In this document: in pieces, positions 37,480 through 50,030 of the stretch
Layout of the letters: each line of letters begins with the position of its first letter
How positions within the stretch are numbered: the stretch's first letter is position 1
Assembly (NCBI GenBank): GCA_963693285.1
Contig: OY848918.1
Location: 12,572,960 to 12,636,959 of the forward strand
Direction of reading: 5' to 3'
Length of the DNA stretch: 64,000 nucleotides
Source: Xestospongia muta
Lineage: Eukaryota; Porifera; Demospongiae; Haplosclerida; Petrosiidae
Notes under the pieces: model-generated
Seen by the model: only the letters and a program-made list of their open reading frames with translations
The model's database searches: none
Told to the model about the DNA's origin: nothing
Made by a program: the position numbers and the translations under genes

Positions 37480-37625
37480 ACCAGGGGGGCTTTAGCCCCC
37501 CTGCCCCCTTTCCTACCCCTATGATTTATGATAACTCTCCAGCTACAGGTCTTAGCCCCACTCTCCTAATCCCGTCTCCAAACTGCCACCCCCCTATATG
37601 AAGGGGGTATAGCAACCTCAGGATG
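37480..37625. repeat. GC-rich repeat with GGGGGGCT/AGCCCCCC palindrome
   Basis: An unusually C-rich island in an AT-rich region, beginning with an 18-bp palindrome (37484-37501). Homologous copies lie at about 49084-49235 and 60880-61035, always in intron 3 of the inverted fragments. A shortened relative is in intron 3 of gene 4 (about 46640-46705). Probably the remnant of an inserted element. Confidence 0.6.
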
Positions 37626-38365
37626 AGACTATGTTTATCATACAATTAATTACAATGGATTTTAATGTTCATTAATATAGGCTTATAGTTGAATATAACC
37701 AGTCTCAGGTATGCATGCAAGGGACTCTTACTACACAAGACTAATTAAAATTTATAGTAGAGTTTTAAGTTAACATTATTTCATTTTATTGGTATAGGAG
37801 ACTATCCCTAATTAATTCAGATACTACTTACTGGTGTGCTGGATTTGAGCTACCCCAGACTATTCAGCATAAAAATAGATACATCATCAGGGTAATATTA
37901 GTTGTTATTTGTTTGTTTGTTGATTTAGTATTTATTTTGTTATAAGATAAACTGAACAAATTAAATTAATGTGACTACTATTGATCCTTAATTACATGTA
38001 CACTAAATATAGTTTTATTTGCTAAATTAAATTTCATAATTCAGAAATTATAATAAACACAACAACTGTATGTTTGTTATAGTATTATTATATTAAACAG
38101 ATTCGTACTACTAATATATTAATAGTTCAGGTTTGGAATCAGACTAGAATACTATAATACACATATAGTAGAATCCTATTGATAAGTTAGGAAAACCCAA
38201 ACTACTACAATAAAGTTATCTTGTTATCTTGTTCTCACCACATGTTGATGAAGGAAATGAAGCAAACGTTCGTCACATGTTGATCTATCTCTGTAATAAA
38301 CTTAATCCTACTGATCGAAATGGTCCATGTTATACTGTTAGTGATAGTTTGGGAAATTTGTTATT

Positions 38366-38370
<5 letters not shown>

Positions 38371-38416
<46 letters not shown>

Positions 38417-38480
38417 GATCTTTCTCTCCCTCTCCTTCCCCCCTCCCTCACTCCCTCCCTCTCTCTCTCTCTCTCCTTCT
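38371..38480. repeat. (CT)n tract
   Basis: Pure CT, then CCCT-rich blocks, then CT again, up to the exon 7 acceptor of the inverted fragment. This is the reverse-complement counterpart of the (GA)n tract at 6025-6142. Confidence 0.95.
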
Positions 38481-38655
38481 AATAGATGCTATTGATAATT
38501 CTGGTATGACATTCTATTACATGGATACATCATGTCAATATGAAGCTGGTATAATGTAAATTGGACATTTTGTGTCTTGACTGATGATTAGACCTTCAGA
38601 AGCTGATAACTATACCATTTATAGATATTGTTCTTCATCATGTATTCAGATATAA

Positions 38656-40205
38656 ATAAATAACACACTTTAAATAGTTAATAGATTGCATTCTTATTTT
38701 TTATAATCATATTTTGATTACTAATTACTATGGAATTGTAGCTCAATAAGTTATAACTTCTCAATAAATGCTGTGTTATATCTAGAGTTGTCAAATCATA
38801 GATTCAATAGCCCTCACATAATTAACTAAATTCTTACTTATTAGTAAGAAATACATTCCATTTCACATATCATAATATGAAATGTAATATACATTGTCTT
38901 CATATAGTGTGGTGAAATAATCATGTTATTTAATTCCCTATTGAGAAGAGAAGTGTTCATAACTTTGATGTGACTTCATTGCAGAGAAAGTGTATACAGT
39001 TAGTGTGATTTACACAATCTATTATTATGATATATATACTGACAGTATTAATGATGATGCTGCTAAATATAATATGATATATAACATCTGTGGTAGTGAT
39101 AATGATGATGTTCTGTAAATAAACATTAGACAATGCAGCTAAATATTACCACAGTTTGTGTGTGTCTGATGTCATTGTCACAGAAAACATTACTTGGCAT
39201 TTCACCAAGCAAACTAAGAATTCAAAGAGCAAATAAAATTTAGAAGGATAAAAGGCTGATAGTGATTGAATGAGATCAAAGGCTAAGTTAGAAGCCTTGG
39301 TTATTTCCAACAAATTTGAGATAGTTACAAATAAAAAATTGGTTTTTTTCCTAAAAGTGTATAAATTTTGGTACTGGAATAAAAATTGGTTTCTTCCAAA
39401 AAGTATATAAAATTGATATTGTGTCTAAATTCTTCACTTTTTGGTAGAAAATGATTTTTAGTAAAACTTGTTGATAATGAATGGAAATTAAACAATGGTT
39501 ATTAATTAAATATCTGGTAGGTTTTGAAAATGATTATAACAAAATTCAAAACATAATGATATAAAGAAATTACTTCAGTCTTAAACAATAATGAGATTAG
39601 TGGTCATAAGATCATAAGTAATATTGCTATGAATATGTATAAAGTTGTTAATATAAATATATGCAAAATCCATTTAGTCTATATGTATAATCTAACTGAC
39701 AATAAAGTAAGCACAAGATGCTAAGGTTCTGTTGCTTTTAGTGCAGTGAATGCTGGTGTGCAAATTATTATAATATAAATTTTAAATTTATTTGCAGGGA
39801 CGTATGGCCCTAATCTAAGAAACTATTTTCAACATTAACAAAAAATTTCATTATAGGCATAGTAAATTTCACATGATCCCAGTTTTCAAGTCTTGTAATT
39901 GCTGCATGCTATGTCCTCTTCTAATATATTCACTGATATATATAGTTTGAGTATAGAACACAATGATTGCTATAGCTATAATAATAGTGAGGACCTAGCT
40001 AGATATTAATTATAGATCCTAGCACTAAACATTTTAATTAAGCAGCTGCAGTAAGATCACTCATTGTAGTCCTTAAAAATTTTACATAAATTAAGAATTA
40101 AGAAAGTAAAAATATTCATCAAAAGGAACTACCACATATTAAAACTAAAAATAAGAGCACAAAAAAAATTTAAGTAACAAAACTTCACACAACACTAGAA
40201 TCAGT
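38656..40205. other. Spacer: inverted introns 7-8, S-family repeats, 3' flank of gene 4
   Basis: 38656-39290 matches 12261-12890 and, reversed, gene 4 introns 7-8. 39296-39620 is the S-family AT repeat. 39830-40200 is the shared 3' flank leading to gene 4's last exon, with TTTTAATTAAGCAG (ATTAAA on minus) near 40030 as a possible poly(A) signal. No exon 8 and no gene. Confidence 0.6.
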
Positions 40206-42679
40206 TCAGTTTATGATGAAGGCTATCAGGGACAAGACAAGTGAAGCAAACACTCCAACTACAAGAGATCCTGCTCCACTTGGTGACAATGAGTCAGGAC
40301 ACTCCAGTGTTTTATTGGGTTCTTTGCATGGACAATTACTTGGTGACAATGAGTCAGGACACTCCATTGTTTTATTAGGTTCTTTGCATGGACAATTACT
40401 TGGTGACAATGAGTCAGGACACTCCAGTGTTTTATTGGGTTCTTTGTATGGACAATTAATGGAAGGAAGTTTGTAACGAACAAAGTTATAAAATTCCTAG
40501 AGTATACGAGATATATACAAATAAAAGTTGGTGGAGTTATATACACTCTATATTATTATTTATAATAAATTGAGAACTATTGTTTAATTTAAGAAAGTAT
40601 TCTCTCTTATTAACAATATTGCTACGTAACAAATAAATTCTGTTGGTTATTATAGATATAGTAAAATTTGCATTCTAATAGAACATTAAAATATGTCTCA
40701 TTTACCCCATTGCCATATATATCCGCTGTGAAAGTACACACCGAAACCTGGTTTGAGTTTAAAAGTGATGATTCTAAACCATTAATCTGATCAGGAGTCC
40801 AGTCAAGTGTGTTGAAAGTTTCAGTTACTGTTTCATTATTGATCCCTCTTTGAGGCAAAGAAGCAAAGTATTCTTGTAGAGCTGGCCTATATGTATAATA
40901 AAGTTATTATGCAATATTGTAGGCTATCTTACGGAACATTGTTTATAACAAATGAAGTAAAGCTTTGAGGATGAGGACGACTAATACATCTTGAGATATT
41001 ACTACGTGGATAGTAGACTGGAAATGATAAACACATTTCTTCTCTAGTACTCTCTCCTCCCTATATATTATGTTATATATATATATATATAAGTATACAA
41101 GTATTAAAAACATAACATAATGATAATTCTAGTGTTGTAATTGTTTAACAATAACTAGAGCTAAAAATTATTTTTGTAATAGCCAAATCATTATTGTTAA
41201 CAATAACAAACTATAACTAAACTTAACCAACCATTGCTTTACAATTAATAACAAAAACTAAAATTGCACAAAAGTAGTTCTGAATTTTAGCCATTTCATT
41301 TCCAGATTCCACCCAATCAGATCAGTTAACCATTCAAACAGCTAAACACAAACTAAAATAACAATCAAGTGGCAATAACTTTGAAAGAGAAGTATTAATC
41401 ATAAATAGCAAGGATTACTTGCATATTTAGCATGTAGTAAATTTATTATCTTCTTTGGTTTATTGATTTATAGTAACAATAACCAAAAAGCTATTACTAT
41501 AACTAAAACTAAAATTTTTGTGAACAATTAATAACTAAAACAATAATTATTACAAATGACTTACAATAACAATAACAATGAAAGGCACTAAAGTGCCGAA
41601 CCTCGCTGTAGTTTCTAAGTTATTTATAAATTCTATGCCAGCTTAGGCCCAGCTATGATGTTGTTATTGCAAGAAAATTTATTAACATTCCAGAAGGCGT
41701 GGTTATAAAATGGCAAGCTTTGTCATTCTGTATATGCTCATTAATTGTTGCTTGATTTCTAGCTTTGTCATGTTTGTGAAGCAGTAACTGAATAAGTGAT
41801 AGCATCATTCAATTCCCAAGCAAGATTAAGTGCTACTTTCTTGATGAAAAGTTTCTCTGAGTCTTTACATGACCCTTTAAAATCTATCAATATTTCATAT
41901 ACAAAATTTATTGTGACTTGAAGATGAAACGTTCTTTGGAAACGTCCCGTGGTACAAATATAAATCGATATATTATCTATTAGTAGCAGTCCTTTCAGTG
42001 CTTGGAGACGTTTCCTGAATGCGTTACTTCGCTCCAAGTCCACAAAACATTTTTCAGAACTTTTCTAACGATTACTTCGACCAACGGCCTTCTGTCTTGC
42101 TGATCCCTATTCCTCTGAGATTGTTTACAACATACTAAAAAATCTCCACGTTAAGTTTTTTACTTTTCCAGAAACGGCACTTGACCTCTGCAGCCTGAAA
42201 AAATCTATCAATATTTCATATACAAAATTTATTGTAACTTGAAGATGAAACCTTCTTTGGAAACGTCCCGTGGTACAAATATAAATCGATATATTATCTA
42301 TTAGTAGCAGTCTTTTCAGTGCTTGGAGACGTTTCCTGAATGCGTTACTTCGCTCCAAGTCCACAAAACATTTTTCAGAACTTTTCTAACGATTACTTCG
42401 ACCAACGGCCTTCTGTCTTGCTGATCCGTATTCCTCTGAGATTGTTTACAACATACTAACAAATCTCCACGTTAAGTTTTTTACTTTTCCAGAAACGGCA
42501 CTTGACCTCTGCAGCCTGAAAATTCTTTTGCGAGTTTTAAGCTTCTGTTTTCCTTGACGATGTTCTTGACACTACTGTTGTAAAGTCCACATGCTTTTCT
42601 ATTCGTTGCTAAACGTTGGTAGCTGCTAATGCTTCGGTTGCCAAGTTATAGCAGTTCAAAAAAAACAACTCTGGTAACA

Positions 42680-42716
<37 letters not shown>

Positions 42717-43842
42717 ACTACAGTACCCTCGCTATGCGCCCACGCACAGCGAGGTTAATAACAAAAATACAAATCCATTACTTTTACAACACTAGATAAT
42801 TAATACAGACACATACCAAAGTGACTCCACTACGACTCTGACTATCATAGGTACAAGCAACTACTAGTATATCACCCTGTGAAATAAGAACATAAAGTAT
42901 ATCTAAACCTTATTAATACAAAGTAAACCTTATCAAGTGTCTATCTGTGTGGGAGGTGTCTAGAGTGTGCAAGAACCTCCAAATGTTTTGATTAAAATTT
43001 ATATAATAATAATTTGTAGCAATATCAATTTAATACATATAAAAGTAGTAAATTATCAGAAAAATGTTCTTAAAATTAGTTAGATACAACATATTAAAGC
43101 CTGTAAAAGTAGCATAAGCTGTTTTGTGAGAACTACATTGAAGATTGGGATGATATATACTGGGCTTTATAATTTATCAATTGTCCTTCTGTTGAAACTA
43201 AGTTTCAAGGACAAATCATTCCTGTGTACTTTAATTTTATTAAAGTGTAGATTTGGTTAACTAAACCCTGAGAACTAAATCTAACATTCTAACAAAAAGT
43301 AATAATGATGTTTATAACCATCTTCCTTGCACTTTGTTTGTTATTACAATGCTTCAATTATGTAATTAATAAATACAATGCATAATTAAATTATTACTGT
43401 AGTGATTTAGTAATCATAAATTAATTAGCAAATTGATTGTGCAATAGACATATTGCTGATGATCATTACTTTTCTAGTATAACAATTGGCTATAAAGTGA
43501 TCCTTATCCTGGCTTTAGACAGACCACAAGTTTTAAAGTGGTCCTTAGCTTAATTATACATAATCCTCTAACCAAAATTTAATTATAAAACACCTTTGGA
43601 AGTTTTGTGCATTGATCTTTAAATACATGTAGATCATAGTGTCTACTTACTGGTTTAACAATCACTTCATCAATGTGTATAGTTTGCTGGAAATTAAAGT
43701 CATACTGAAGATTTTTATCAATTGGTTTCAACTCTTCAATCTGTTCTCCATCACGACATTGTTCAGTACGTCTTAAATGTAGAAGTTCAACTTTTGTACC
43801 TAAAAACATACTAGCAATAACTATTTAAGACAACACAATATA

Positions 43843-43902
<60 letters not shown>

Positions 43903-46900
43903 ATATATATATATATATATATATAAATTGTATATATGTGTGTGTATATATACACACACATATATTGATCATTCAGCTTGTGTGACTAAAATAATTACCA
44001 GCAATGATCAGAGAAAGATCTGTCTTACACAAATGGAGACAACATTATACTTCTATACTAATAATACTATACTAGAATATTAAAATTAATAGGTTTCTAT
44101 TGCAAATGTATCACTGAAGGTGCAAGGTTTGATAAATCAGTAGAAACCATACTGAGGTGTACAACTGACTTCATCTACCACGCAACATGTGTGGGAGGTT
44201 TGTAAATAGTCCTGGTTTTTTATAAGTGTTTGGAGACATTTATAAGCCTCCATGATTACATATTTATAAAGATATGATATTTATTAACCTAAAATCAAGC
44301 AATTTCATTGGTCAGTTCATTACAAGCATGATAGAAATGTTAATTCTAAGTCTGTCTGTCCTGTCCTGGAAAAGTAAACTTGAAAAATTGCCAAAACAAC
44401 TTCTAGTTTGCTTAGTGAAATGCCAACTAATGTTTTCTTTGTGACAATGACACCACACACACAAATTGATGTAATATTTAGCTGCATTGTCTAATGTTTA
44501 TTTACATCATCATTATCATATCATATTATATTTAGCAGCATCATCATTAATACTGTCAGTATATATATAATAATAATAGATTGTATACATCACACTAACA
44601 CTCTATGCTTTCACTGTAATGAAGTCACATTAAAGTCATATTACAGTCTATTTTATAAATATTTATGAACACTTCTTATTTATTCTCAATAATGAAGTAA
44701 TATGATTATTTCATTATCCTATATGAAGACAGTGTACATTACATTTCTTACTATGACATGTGAAATGGAATGTATTTTTTATTATTGAGTAAGAATTTAG
44801 TCAACACTTACCTAAAATATTAAAACTTACCCAGTAGATGAGTATGTAAGGTGTTGGCAAAGATACGTATACCTTCTGGAGGGAAGAGCTAGAAACAAGA
44901 ATCAAATATAAACTATTTCCATTAACATATTATTAATATTAATAAATCACATGACTATTTAAAATATCTCGTATGTAATCAAAATTTCAGTTTATTAATA
45001 CATTCAGTATCATGGATACTAAACCAATATGTGAGGGTGTCATTATAGAATTTATGATATGACAACTCTAGATACAACACAGCATTTTTGAGAAGATATA
45101 GTTTATTGAGCTACAATTAAATAGTCATTAGTTATAAAAGCATCTTTATATATAAAAATAAGAATGAATGCAATCCATGTAACTATTTTACCTGAGTACA
45201 TGATGAAGAACAAAATCCATAAACAGTATAGTTCTCAGCTTTTGGAGGTATAATCATCAGTGGAGATACAAAATGTCCAATTTGCATTATACCAGCATCA
45301 TATTGACGTGGTGTATCAATGTAATAGAATGTCATGCCAGAATTATCGACAACACCTATGAGAATAAGAAAGAGAGAGAAACAAAGAGAAACAGAGACTA
45401 GTTTCTATTTCAAATTTTTATATGGAGTATTTTATTATTGTTACAGTGTCACATGATTAAACATGTTGTGAAAAATTTATTATTATCACATAATCATGTA
45501 AGATACTATTACATAATCATGTTAAATAATAATCATCAAATAATTGTGTGATATATAACTTGGATATTACATGTGAGGTATAAATCATGTGAGTAGTGAT
45601 GACATAAGTTATATGAGATATGATATCATACTATAATCTAATAATATTACAGATAACTCTCACCTGACACTCTATTTGGGTTATCATAATGCATTTGAAT
45701 GACAGCATAGCGATAATCATTCCCTCCAATAGGGTAGGCAACATTTTGTGGATAGATGAAGTCCTAACATAATTATATAATTACAACAAAGTAGTAGAAT
45801 ATATATTAATTTCATTATATTCATATCAGCAGTATCTTAATTATGATAAGTAATCTAATTACTATAAACACTTACCTCACCCCCTACAGCCCAAGCACCA
45901 ATTAGTATCCCAGAAAGACAATTTTTCAAAGTAGCACTGACTGAATGACATAGACCATCTGGATCAGTAGTGTTAAGTTCATTACAGAGATAGATCAACA
46001 TGTGATGAACATGTGCTTCATTCCCTTCATCAACAAGTGGGGAGAACTATATAAATAACAATAACAATAACAATAAGAAAAATAACTTTATTGTAGTAGT
46101 ATGTGTTTACCTAGCTAAGATATCAATACTATATGTGTATTTTAGTATTATAATCTGATTCCAAGCCTGAACTATTAATATAAAATAATACTATAACAAA
46201 CATACAGTTGTTGTGTCTATTATAATTTCTGAATTATGATATTTAATTTAGCAAATAAAACTATATTTAGTGTACATGTAATTAAGGATCATTAGTAATT
46301 ATCATTAATTTAATTTGTTCAGTTTATCATATAACAAAATAAATACTAAATCAACATACAAACAAATAACAACTACTATTACCCTGATGATGTATCTCTC
46401 TTTATCCTGAATAGTCTGGGGTAGCTCAAATCCAGCACACCAGTAAGTAGTATCTGAATTAGGAATAATCACCTACGCCAATAAAATAAAATAATGTTAA
46501 CTTAAAGCTCTATTGTTATGCTAAACTAATCTTGTGTAACTGACAGTCCTTTGCATGCATACCTAATACTGGTTATATCAGACTATAAGCCTGATTCAAT
46601 GACTATTAAAGTCTAGTGCAGTTAATTATATCATAAACATAGTCTTATCCCGAGGCTGCTGTAACCCCTTCATCTAGGGGCGTGGCAGTCTGGAGGCAAG
46701 ACTATAGTAAAACAGGAGGAGTACTAAGACCTATAGCTGTAGTTATCATAAACTAAGGTGTGGTCATTGGTCATAATCATGGCAGCAGTCAATACATACC
46801 TGGTTTACAGCAAAAGTAAAAGATTGAGTTCCTGGTGGATCACTAGGTGTATTTAGTAGACCTCCAAGTAAGTTAACACTTCTTGATCCTTTATAATCAT

Positions 46901-47880
46901 GAGCAATAAATGTCCCTTCAGCTCCATTAGGAGGATCTTCCTCTTTAAAACTCCACACAATACGAGATGTACCAGTCTATAATAAACAGTGGGAAAAACT
47001 AACATAATAGATACTATTAAGAGAACACAGCACATTACTAATATAACTAAGTTGTACAACAAGCAATATATTGAATTTCAACCACATAACTGAATTATTG
47101 ACATTTTTGCTGACAGATATAAGGAGAGTAAAAGGATTGGAGACATGCACAGCTATCTGACAAGAAATATTACTAGCTAGACTTGTAAATAATTTGTAAA
47201 TGATTTTGTTGGTCAACATATTCTCTCAATCTCTACATGGCTTCTCTGTTTCAATTATATGCAATAACACAAAATGATAGTAATATTTAAATTCGAGCTA
47301 AAGCTCATTTGCAATACTAAAACATACTTTAGCTACACTCACTTTATCAATATTTAGATCATTGTTATTTGGATCACACGAAGTGTAGTTTCTGGTAAAT
47401 TCAAGTGTAGTGTGGCCATTACTCTCTTCAGAATTTGTCAGTATCCAGTCTTGACTTTGATCAATTGAAGGAGTTGAACGTTGGACAGCAAAACGATCCT
47501 ATAACATAAGACAATTATGATAATTACATGATACATTAATAAATATCACTAGTACTTCAATTTACTACAAAATCCATTTACACTATGTACATAATCTAAC
47601 TTACATTAAAGTAAGCACGACCATCTTGTACCCATCCAATTACAACATCAGATCCAGGCATTTGTCCATTAGGAGAGAGACCAAAACCAACCCAACCTGT
47701 AGTCTGGACTCTAACTGCAAAAGAAATGTTCTGCAGTTGTGGATTGTAGGTCCAATAGAGAGTATATCTCTCATGGAGAGTCAAGTTAAACTGATACTTA
47801 TCAGATAAGTCATGATCAGACATACAAGATGGAACAATAAAAAGAAGCACAGTCAAATAAAACGACCAGTTTATAGCCAT
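40206..47880 (-). CDS. MOXD1-like: DOMON and copper type II monooxygenase (DBH-like/MOXD1 family), gene 4, intact, with triplicated stalk repeat
   Basis: Thirteen exons: 47880-47605, 47498-47343, 46976-46800, 46472-46383, 46046-45876, 45763-45664, 45355-45192, 44888-44831, 43799-43651, 42876-42817, 41060-40933, 40886-40706, 40496-40206; 666 aa. Start MAINWSFYLTVLLFIVPS (subtype B). All copper ligands are kept: H247/H248, H315, H393/H395 and M476. Exon 12 ends NQVSVCTFTADIYGNG. The last exon is 291 bp instead of 171 because a 60-bp unit occurs three times, giving three stalk repeats of about SPSNCPCKEPNKTLECPDSL before the GPI-type tail. Intron 10 is enlarged by a nested transposon (41129-42795), and intron 8 holds a long TA repeat. 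Instead of a TATA box there is minus-strand GATAAAAGG at 47912-47920. It is the longest gene of the array. Confidence 0.92.
40278..40457 (-). repeat. In-frame 60-bp tandem repeat, three units, in exon 13 of gene 4
   Basis: Units 40278-40337, 40338-40397 and 40398-40457 differ at only a few positions. Each adds 20 residues with two cysteines, prolines and an N-K-T glycosylation site (CPCKEPNKTLECPDSLSPSN). All other copies of the gene have one unit. Confidence 0.97.
41585..42760. mobile_element. Inner element nested in the outer transposon, second copy of 8884-9741
   Basis: Starts GGCACTAAAGTGCC..AACCTCGCTG and ends CAGCGAGGTTA. It is longer than the copy near gene 1 because of an internal 321-bp tandem duplication, and has an (AC)n tract at about 42682-42712. 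Minus-strand frames opening MDLERSNAFRKRLQALK occur in each duplicate; no recognised domain. Confidence 0.75.
41881..42522. repeat. 321-bp tandem duplication inside the inner element
   Basis: Unit 1 is 41881-42201 and unit 2 42202 to about 42522, starting AATCTATCAATATTTCATAT in both and differing at few sites. The period is a multiple of three. The copy at 8884-9741 has a single unit. Confidence 0.9.
43837..43965. repeat. (TA)n tract and 34-bp palindrome in intron 8 of gene 4
   Basis: A TA run, then 43932-43965, which is its own reverse complement: TG repeats followed by CA repeats around a TATA centre. A simple-sequence cruciform candidate. Confidence 0.9.
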
Positions 47881-48139
47881 GTCTCAACTGTACGATAATG
47901 CAAAGAGCACGCCTTTTATCATCGTACGAATGGGCGGGGCTAGGTTATTGCTAGCTCATCTACGCATCAATAATAGTCGTCATAGCAACTATATTTTCGC
48001 ATTTCTAATAAATAATTTCATTACATTTTAACAATACATGATGTTACAGATTTGTAAAAGTACAAGTGACTAAATCATTCTTAATGCATGCACAAAAAGC
48101 CCTATTCACAAAGCATGTCTACACTGGTATAGATTGTGT

Positions 48140-48527
48140 TCATGCTAGACACCAGCTAATGTACAACTCCTTAAACTTGTCAAAGCCAGCTAATACACCA
48201 GCACCAGCTACACCACGAAGAATATTAGCACCAGCTCCATTCATAAAGGACATAGCACCTTCATGTTTCAAAGTTGAAATGCACAATCGAAAGAGCCTTT
48301 GTATTTGACGGCTTCTCCTGATGTCATCATCATACATCGTCAAATGGTATCAAAAGGATAGGAGACAAGACCGGCACTAATAGTTACAACATAACCTAAC
48401 ATAAAGGACAGAATGACACCAGCATCTCTTAATACAATTGGTTTAAGTGTATCATAAAAACCAAAGTAACATGCACAATATACAATGATACCAATACACG
48501 CACGAGATGACAAAGACTCGATATATA
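48140..48527 (-). pseudogene. ADP/ATP carrier (ANT) relic, truncated
   Basis: Carrier C-terminal third ([23 protein letters not shown] and MSFMNGAG) with a frameshift near [10 protein letters not shown]. The signature region reads ATTTGACGATGTATGATG, so a stop interrupts it. The relic is cut near ACTCGATATATAACC, where the sequence passes into the second half of a family M MITE. It lies just upstream of gene 4. Confidence 0.82.
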
Positions 48528-48645
48528 ACCAATAAATAATATAGTGAGTATTTCACAAGAATTCTATATTCCATAATAATATCATCCATGTAATGTACAA
48601 ATTAGTAGACATATCAATTTTTAATATATAGTGTAGATATAGGAC
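48528..48645. mobile_element. Half of a family M MITE
   Basis: Matches 30200-30313 (GTGAGTATTTCACAAGAATT, ATTAGTAGACATAT, ending TATAGTGTAGATATAGG) but lacks the left half. Confidence 0.6.
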
Positions 48646-48699
48646 AATTGTGCATAAAACCACATTACTACAGAATGTAACAAACAATAATTAAGTTAT

Positions 48700-49975
48700 A
48701 ATGAATGTATTGTCTGTTGCCATGATCGTGACCAGACCATGGTTTATGACAGAGGGGTAGGAATGAAGTTAAGTTGGGGGGGTTGACCCTATATTTAGTT
48801 GCATTATATTATTAAACATCAAAAATGACCAAAAAAATTAATTCACCTGTCGTTAAAGGAAACAAACTGTTTACCTATTTCTAATAAGTTTATGGTATCA
48901 GTACAGTCCTTATATGTATGTAACAGCATGACATGGTTTAGTTGTTCTTGTGTGATAGTACTTTGTAGGTAATTTTTTTAGTCAGCATAAGAGAAAATGA
49001 TGTGGTGACTGATTGTTAATGTACACAAATTAACACAATAACCACTTCAGTCAAAAGTTACTGTGTACGTAGTCTTGAATGCAAACCAGGGAGGCTTTAG
49101 CCCCCCTGCCCCCTTTCCTACTCCTATGGTTTATGATAACTCTCCAGCTACAGGTCTTAGCCCCACTCTCCTAGTCTCGTCTCCAAACTGCCACCCTCTT
49201 ATATGAAGGGGGTATAGCAACCTCGGGATGAGACTATGTTTATCATACAATTAATTACAATGGATTTTAATATTCATTAACGTAGGCTTATAGTTGAATA
49301 AAACCAGTCTCAGGTATGTATGCAAAGGACTCTCCTTACACAAGACTAGTTTAGAATAACAATAATGTTTTAAAGTTAACATATTTTATTTTATAGACAT
49401 AGGTGACTACCCCTAATTCAGATACTACTTACTGGTGTGCTGGATTTGAGCTACCCCAGACTATTCAGGATAAAGAGAGATACATCATCAGGGTAATATT
49501 AGTTGTTGTTTGTTTGTTGATTTAGTATTCATTTGTTATATGATAAACTGAACAATTTAATGATAGCTACATGTACACTAAATATAGTTTTATTTGCTAA
49601 ATTAAATCTCATAATTCAGCTATTATAATAAACACAACAACTGTATGTTTGTTATAGTATTATTATATTAAACAGACTTTTACTACTAATATATTAATAG
49701 TTCAGGTTTGGAATCAAATTAGAATACTATAATACACATATAGTAGAATCCTATTGATGAATTAGGAAAACCCATACTAGTACAATAAAGTTATCTTGTT
49801 ATCTTTCATATTGATACAGTTCTCACCACATTTTGATGAAGGAAATGAAGCACATGTTCATCACATGTTGATCTATCTCTGTGATGAACCTAACACTACT
49901 GATCCAAATGGTCCATGTTATACTGTCGTTGATAGTTTGAGGAATTTTGTTATTTATTCTCTCTCTCTCTCTCTC
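48700..49975 (+). pseudogene. Inverted monooxygenase fragment: exons 4 and 5 (part)
   Basis: Intron 3 sequence from about 48700, exon 4 homologue about 49405-49493 (DTTYWCAGFELPQ, QDKERYIIR), exon 5 homologue about 49823-49955 (HVHHMLIYLCDE). Exon 3 is missing. After the exon 5 fragment a short CT tract ends in ACTCAG, followed by foreign-looking GC-rich sequence, so exon 7 is absent here. Confidence 0.82.
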
Positions 49976-50010
49976 ACTCAGGTATAAATTGCGGTGGCCG
50001 GTAGGTCGCG

Positions 50011-50030
50011 TTTAGGGTTTAGGGTTTAGG
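50011..50030. repeat. Telomere-like TTTAGGG run at a breakpoint
   Basis: TTTAGGGTTTAGGGTTTAGG (2.9 units), preceded by a GC-rich patch at 49991-50010 that is unlike its surroundings. It separates the inverted pseudogene fragment from the S-family repeat. Confidence 0.85.

Larger units (their letters stand above)
36917..38655 (+). pseudogene. Inverted monooxygenase fragment: exons 3, 4, 5 (part) and 7
   Basis: Exon 3 homologue 36917-37095 (VWSFKEEDPP...GGLLNPPSDPPGTQ), 2 bp longer than the real exon, so frame is lost at ACTCAAAATCC. Exon 4 homologue about 37800-37892 with changes at its start and in QDKERY. Exon 5 homologue about 38232-38365 (NEANVRHM instead of NEAHVHHM, then an early stop after LCN). 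A long CT tract then leads directly to exon 7 homologue 38484-38650, with TAA after the AGIM residues. Exon 6 and the end of exon 5 are missing exactly as in 11481-12260. The orientation is opposite to the array. Confidence 0.87.
41129..42795. mobile_element. Inverted-repeat transposon in intron 10 of gene 4 (outer element)
   Basis: The ends CTAGTGTTGTAA (41129-41140) and TTACAACACTAG (42784-42795) are exact inverted repeats, flanked by ATAATT on both sides. Genes 3 and 5 show the uninterrupted site (AACATAATGATAATTCATAT at about 23980 and 52520), which proves insertion. The inner part is rich in TAACAATAAC and carries a second element. Confidence 0.85.

Noticed and set aside
40213..40476. 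Plus-strand repeat protein GDNESGHSSVLLGSL
   Set aside because: Antisense of the stalk repeat in exon 13 of gene 4.
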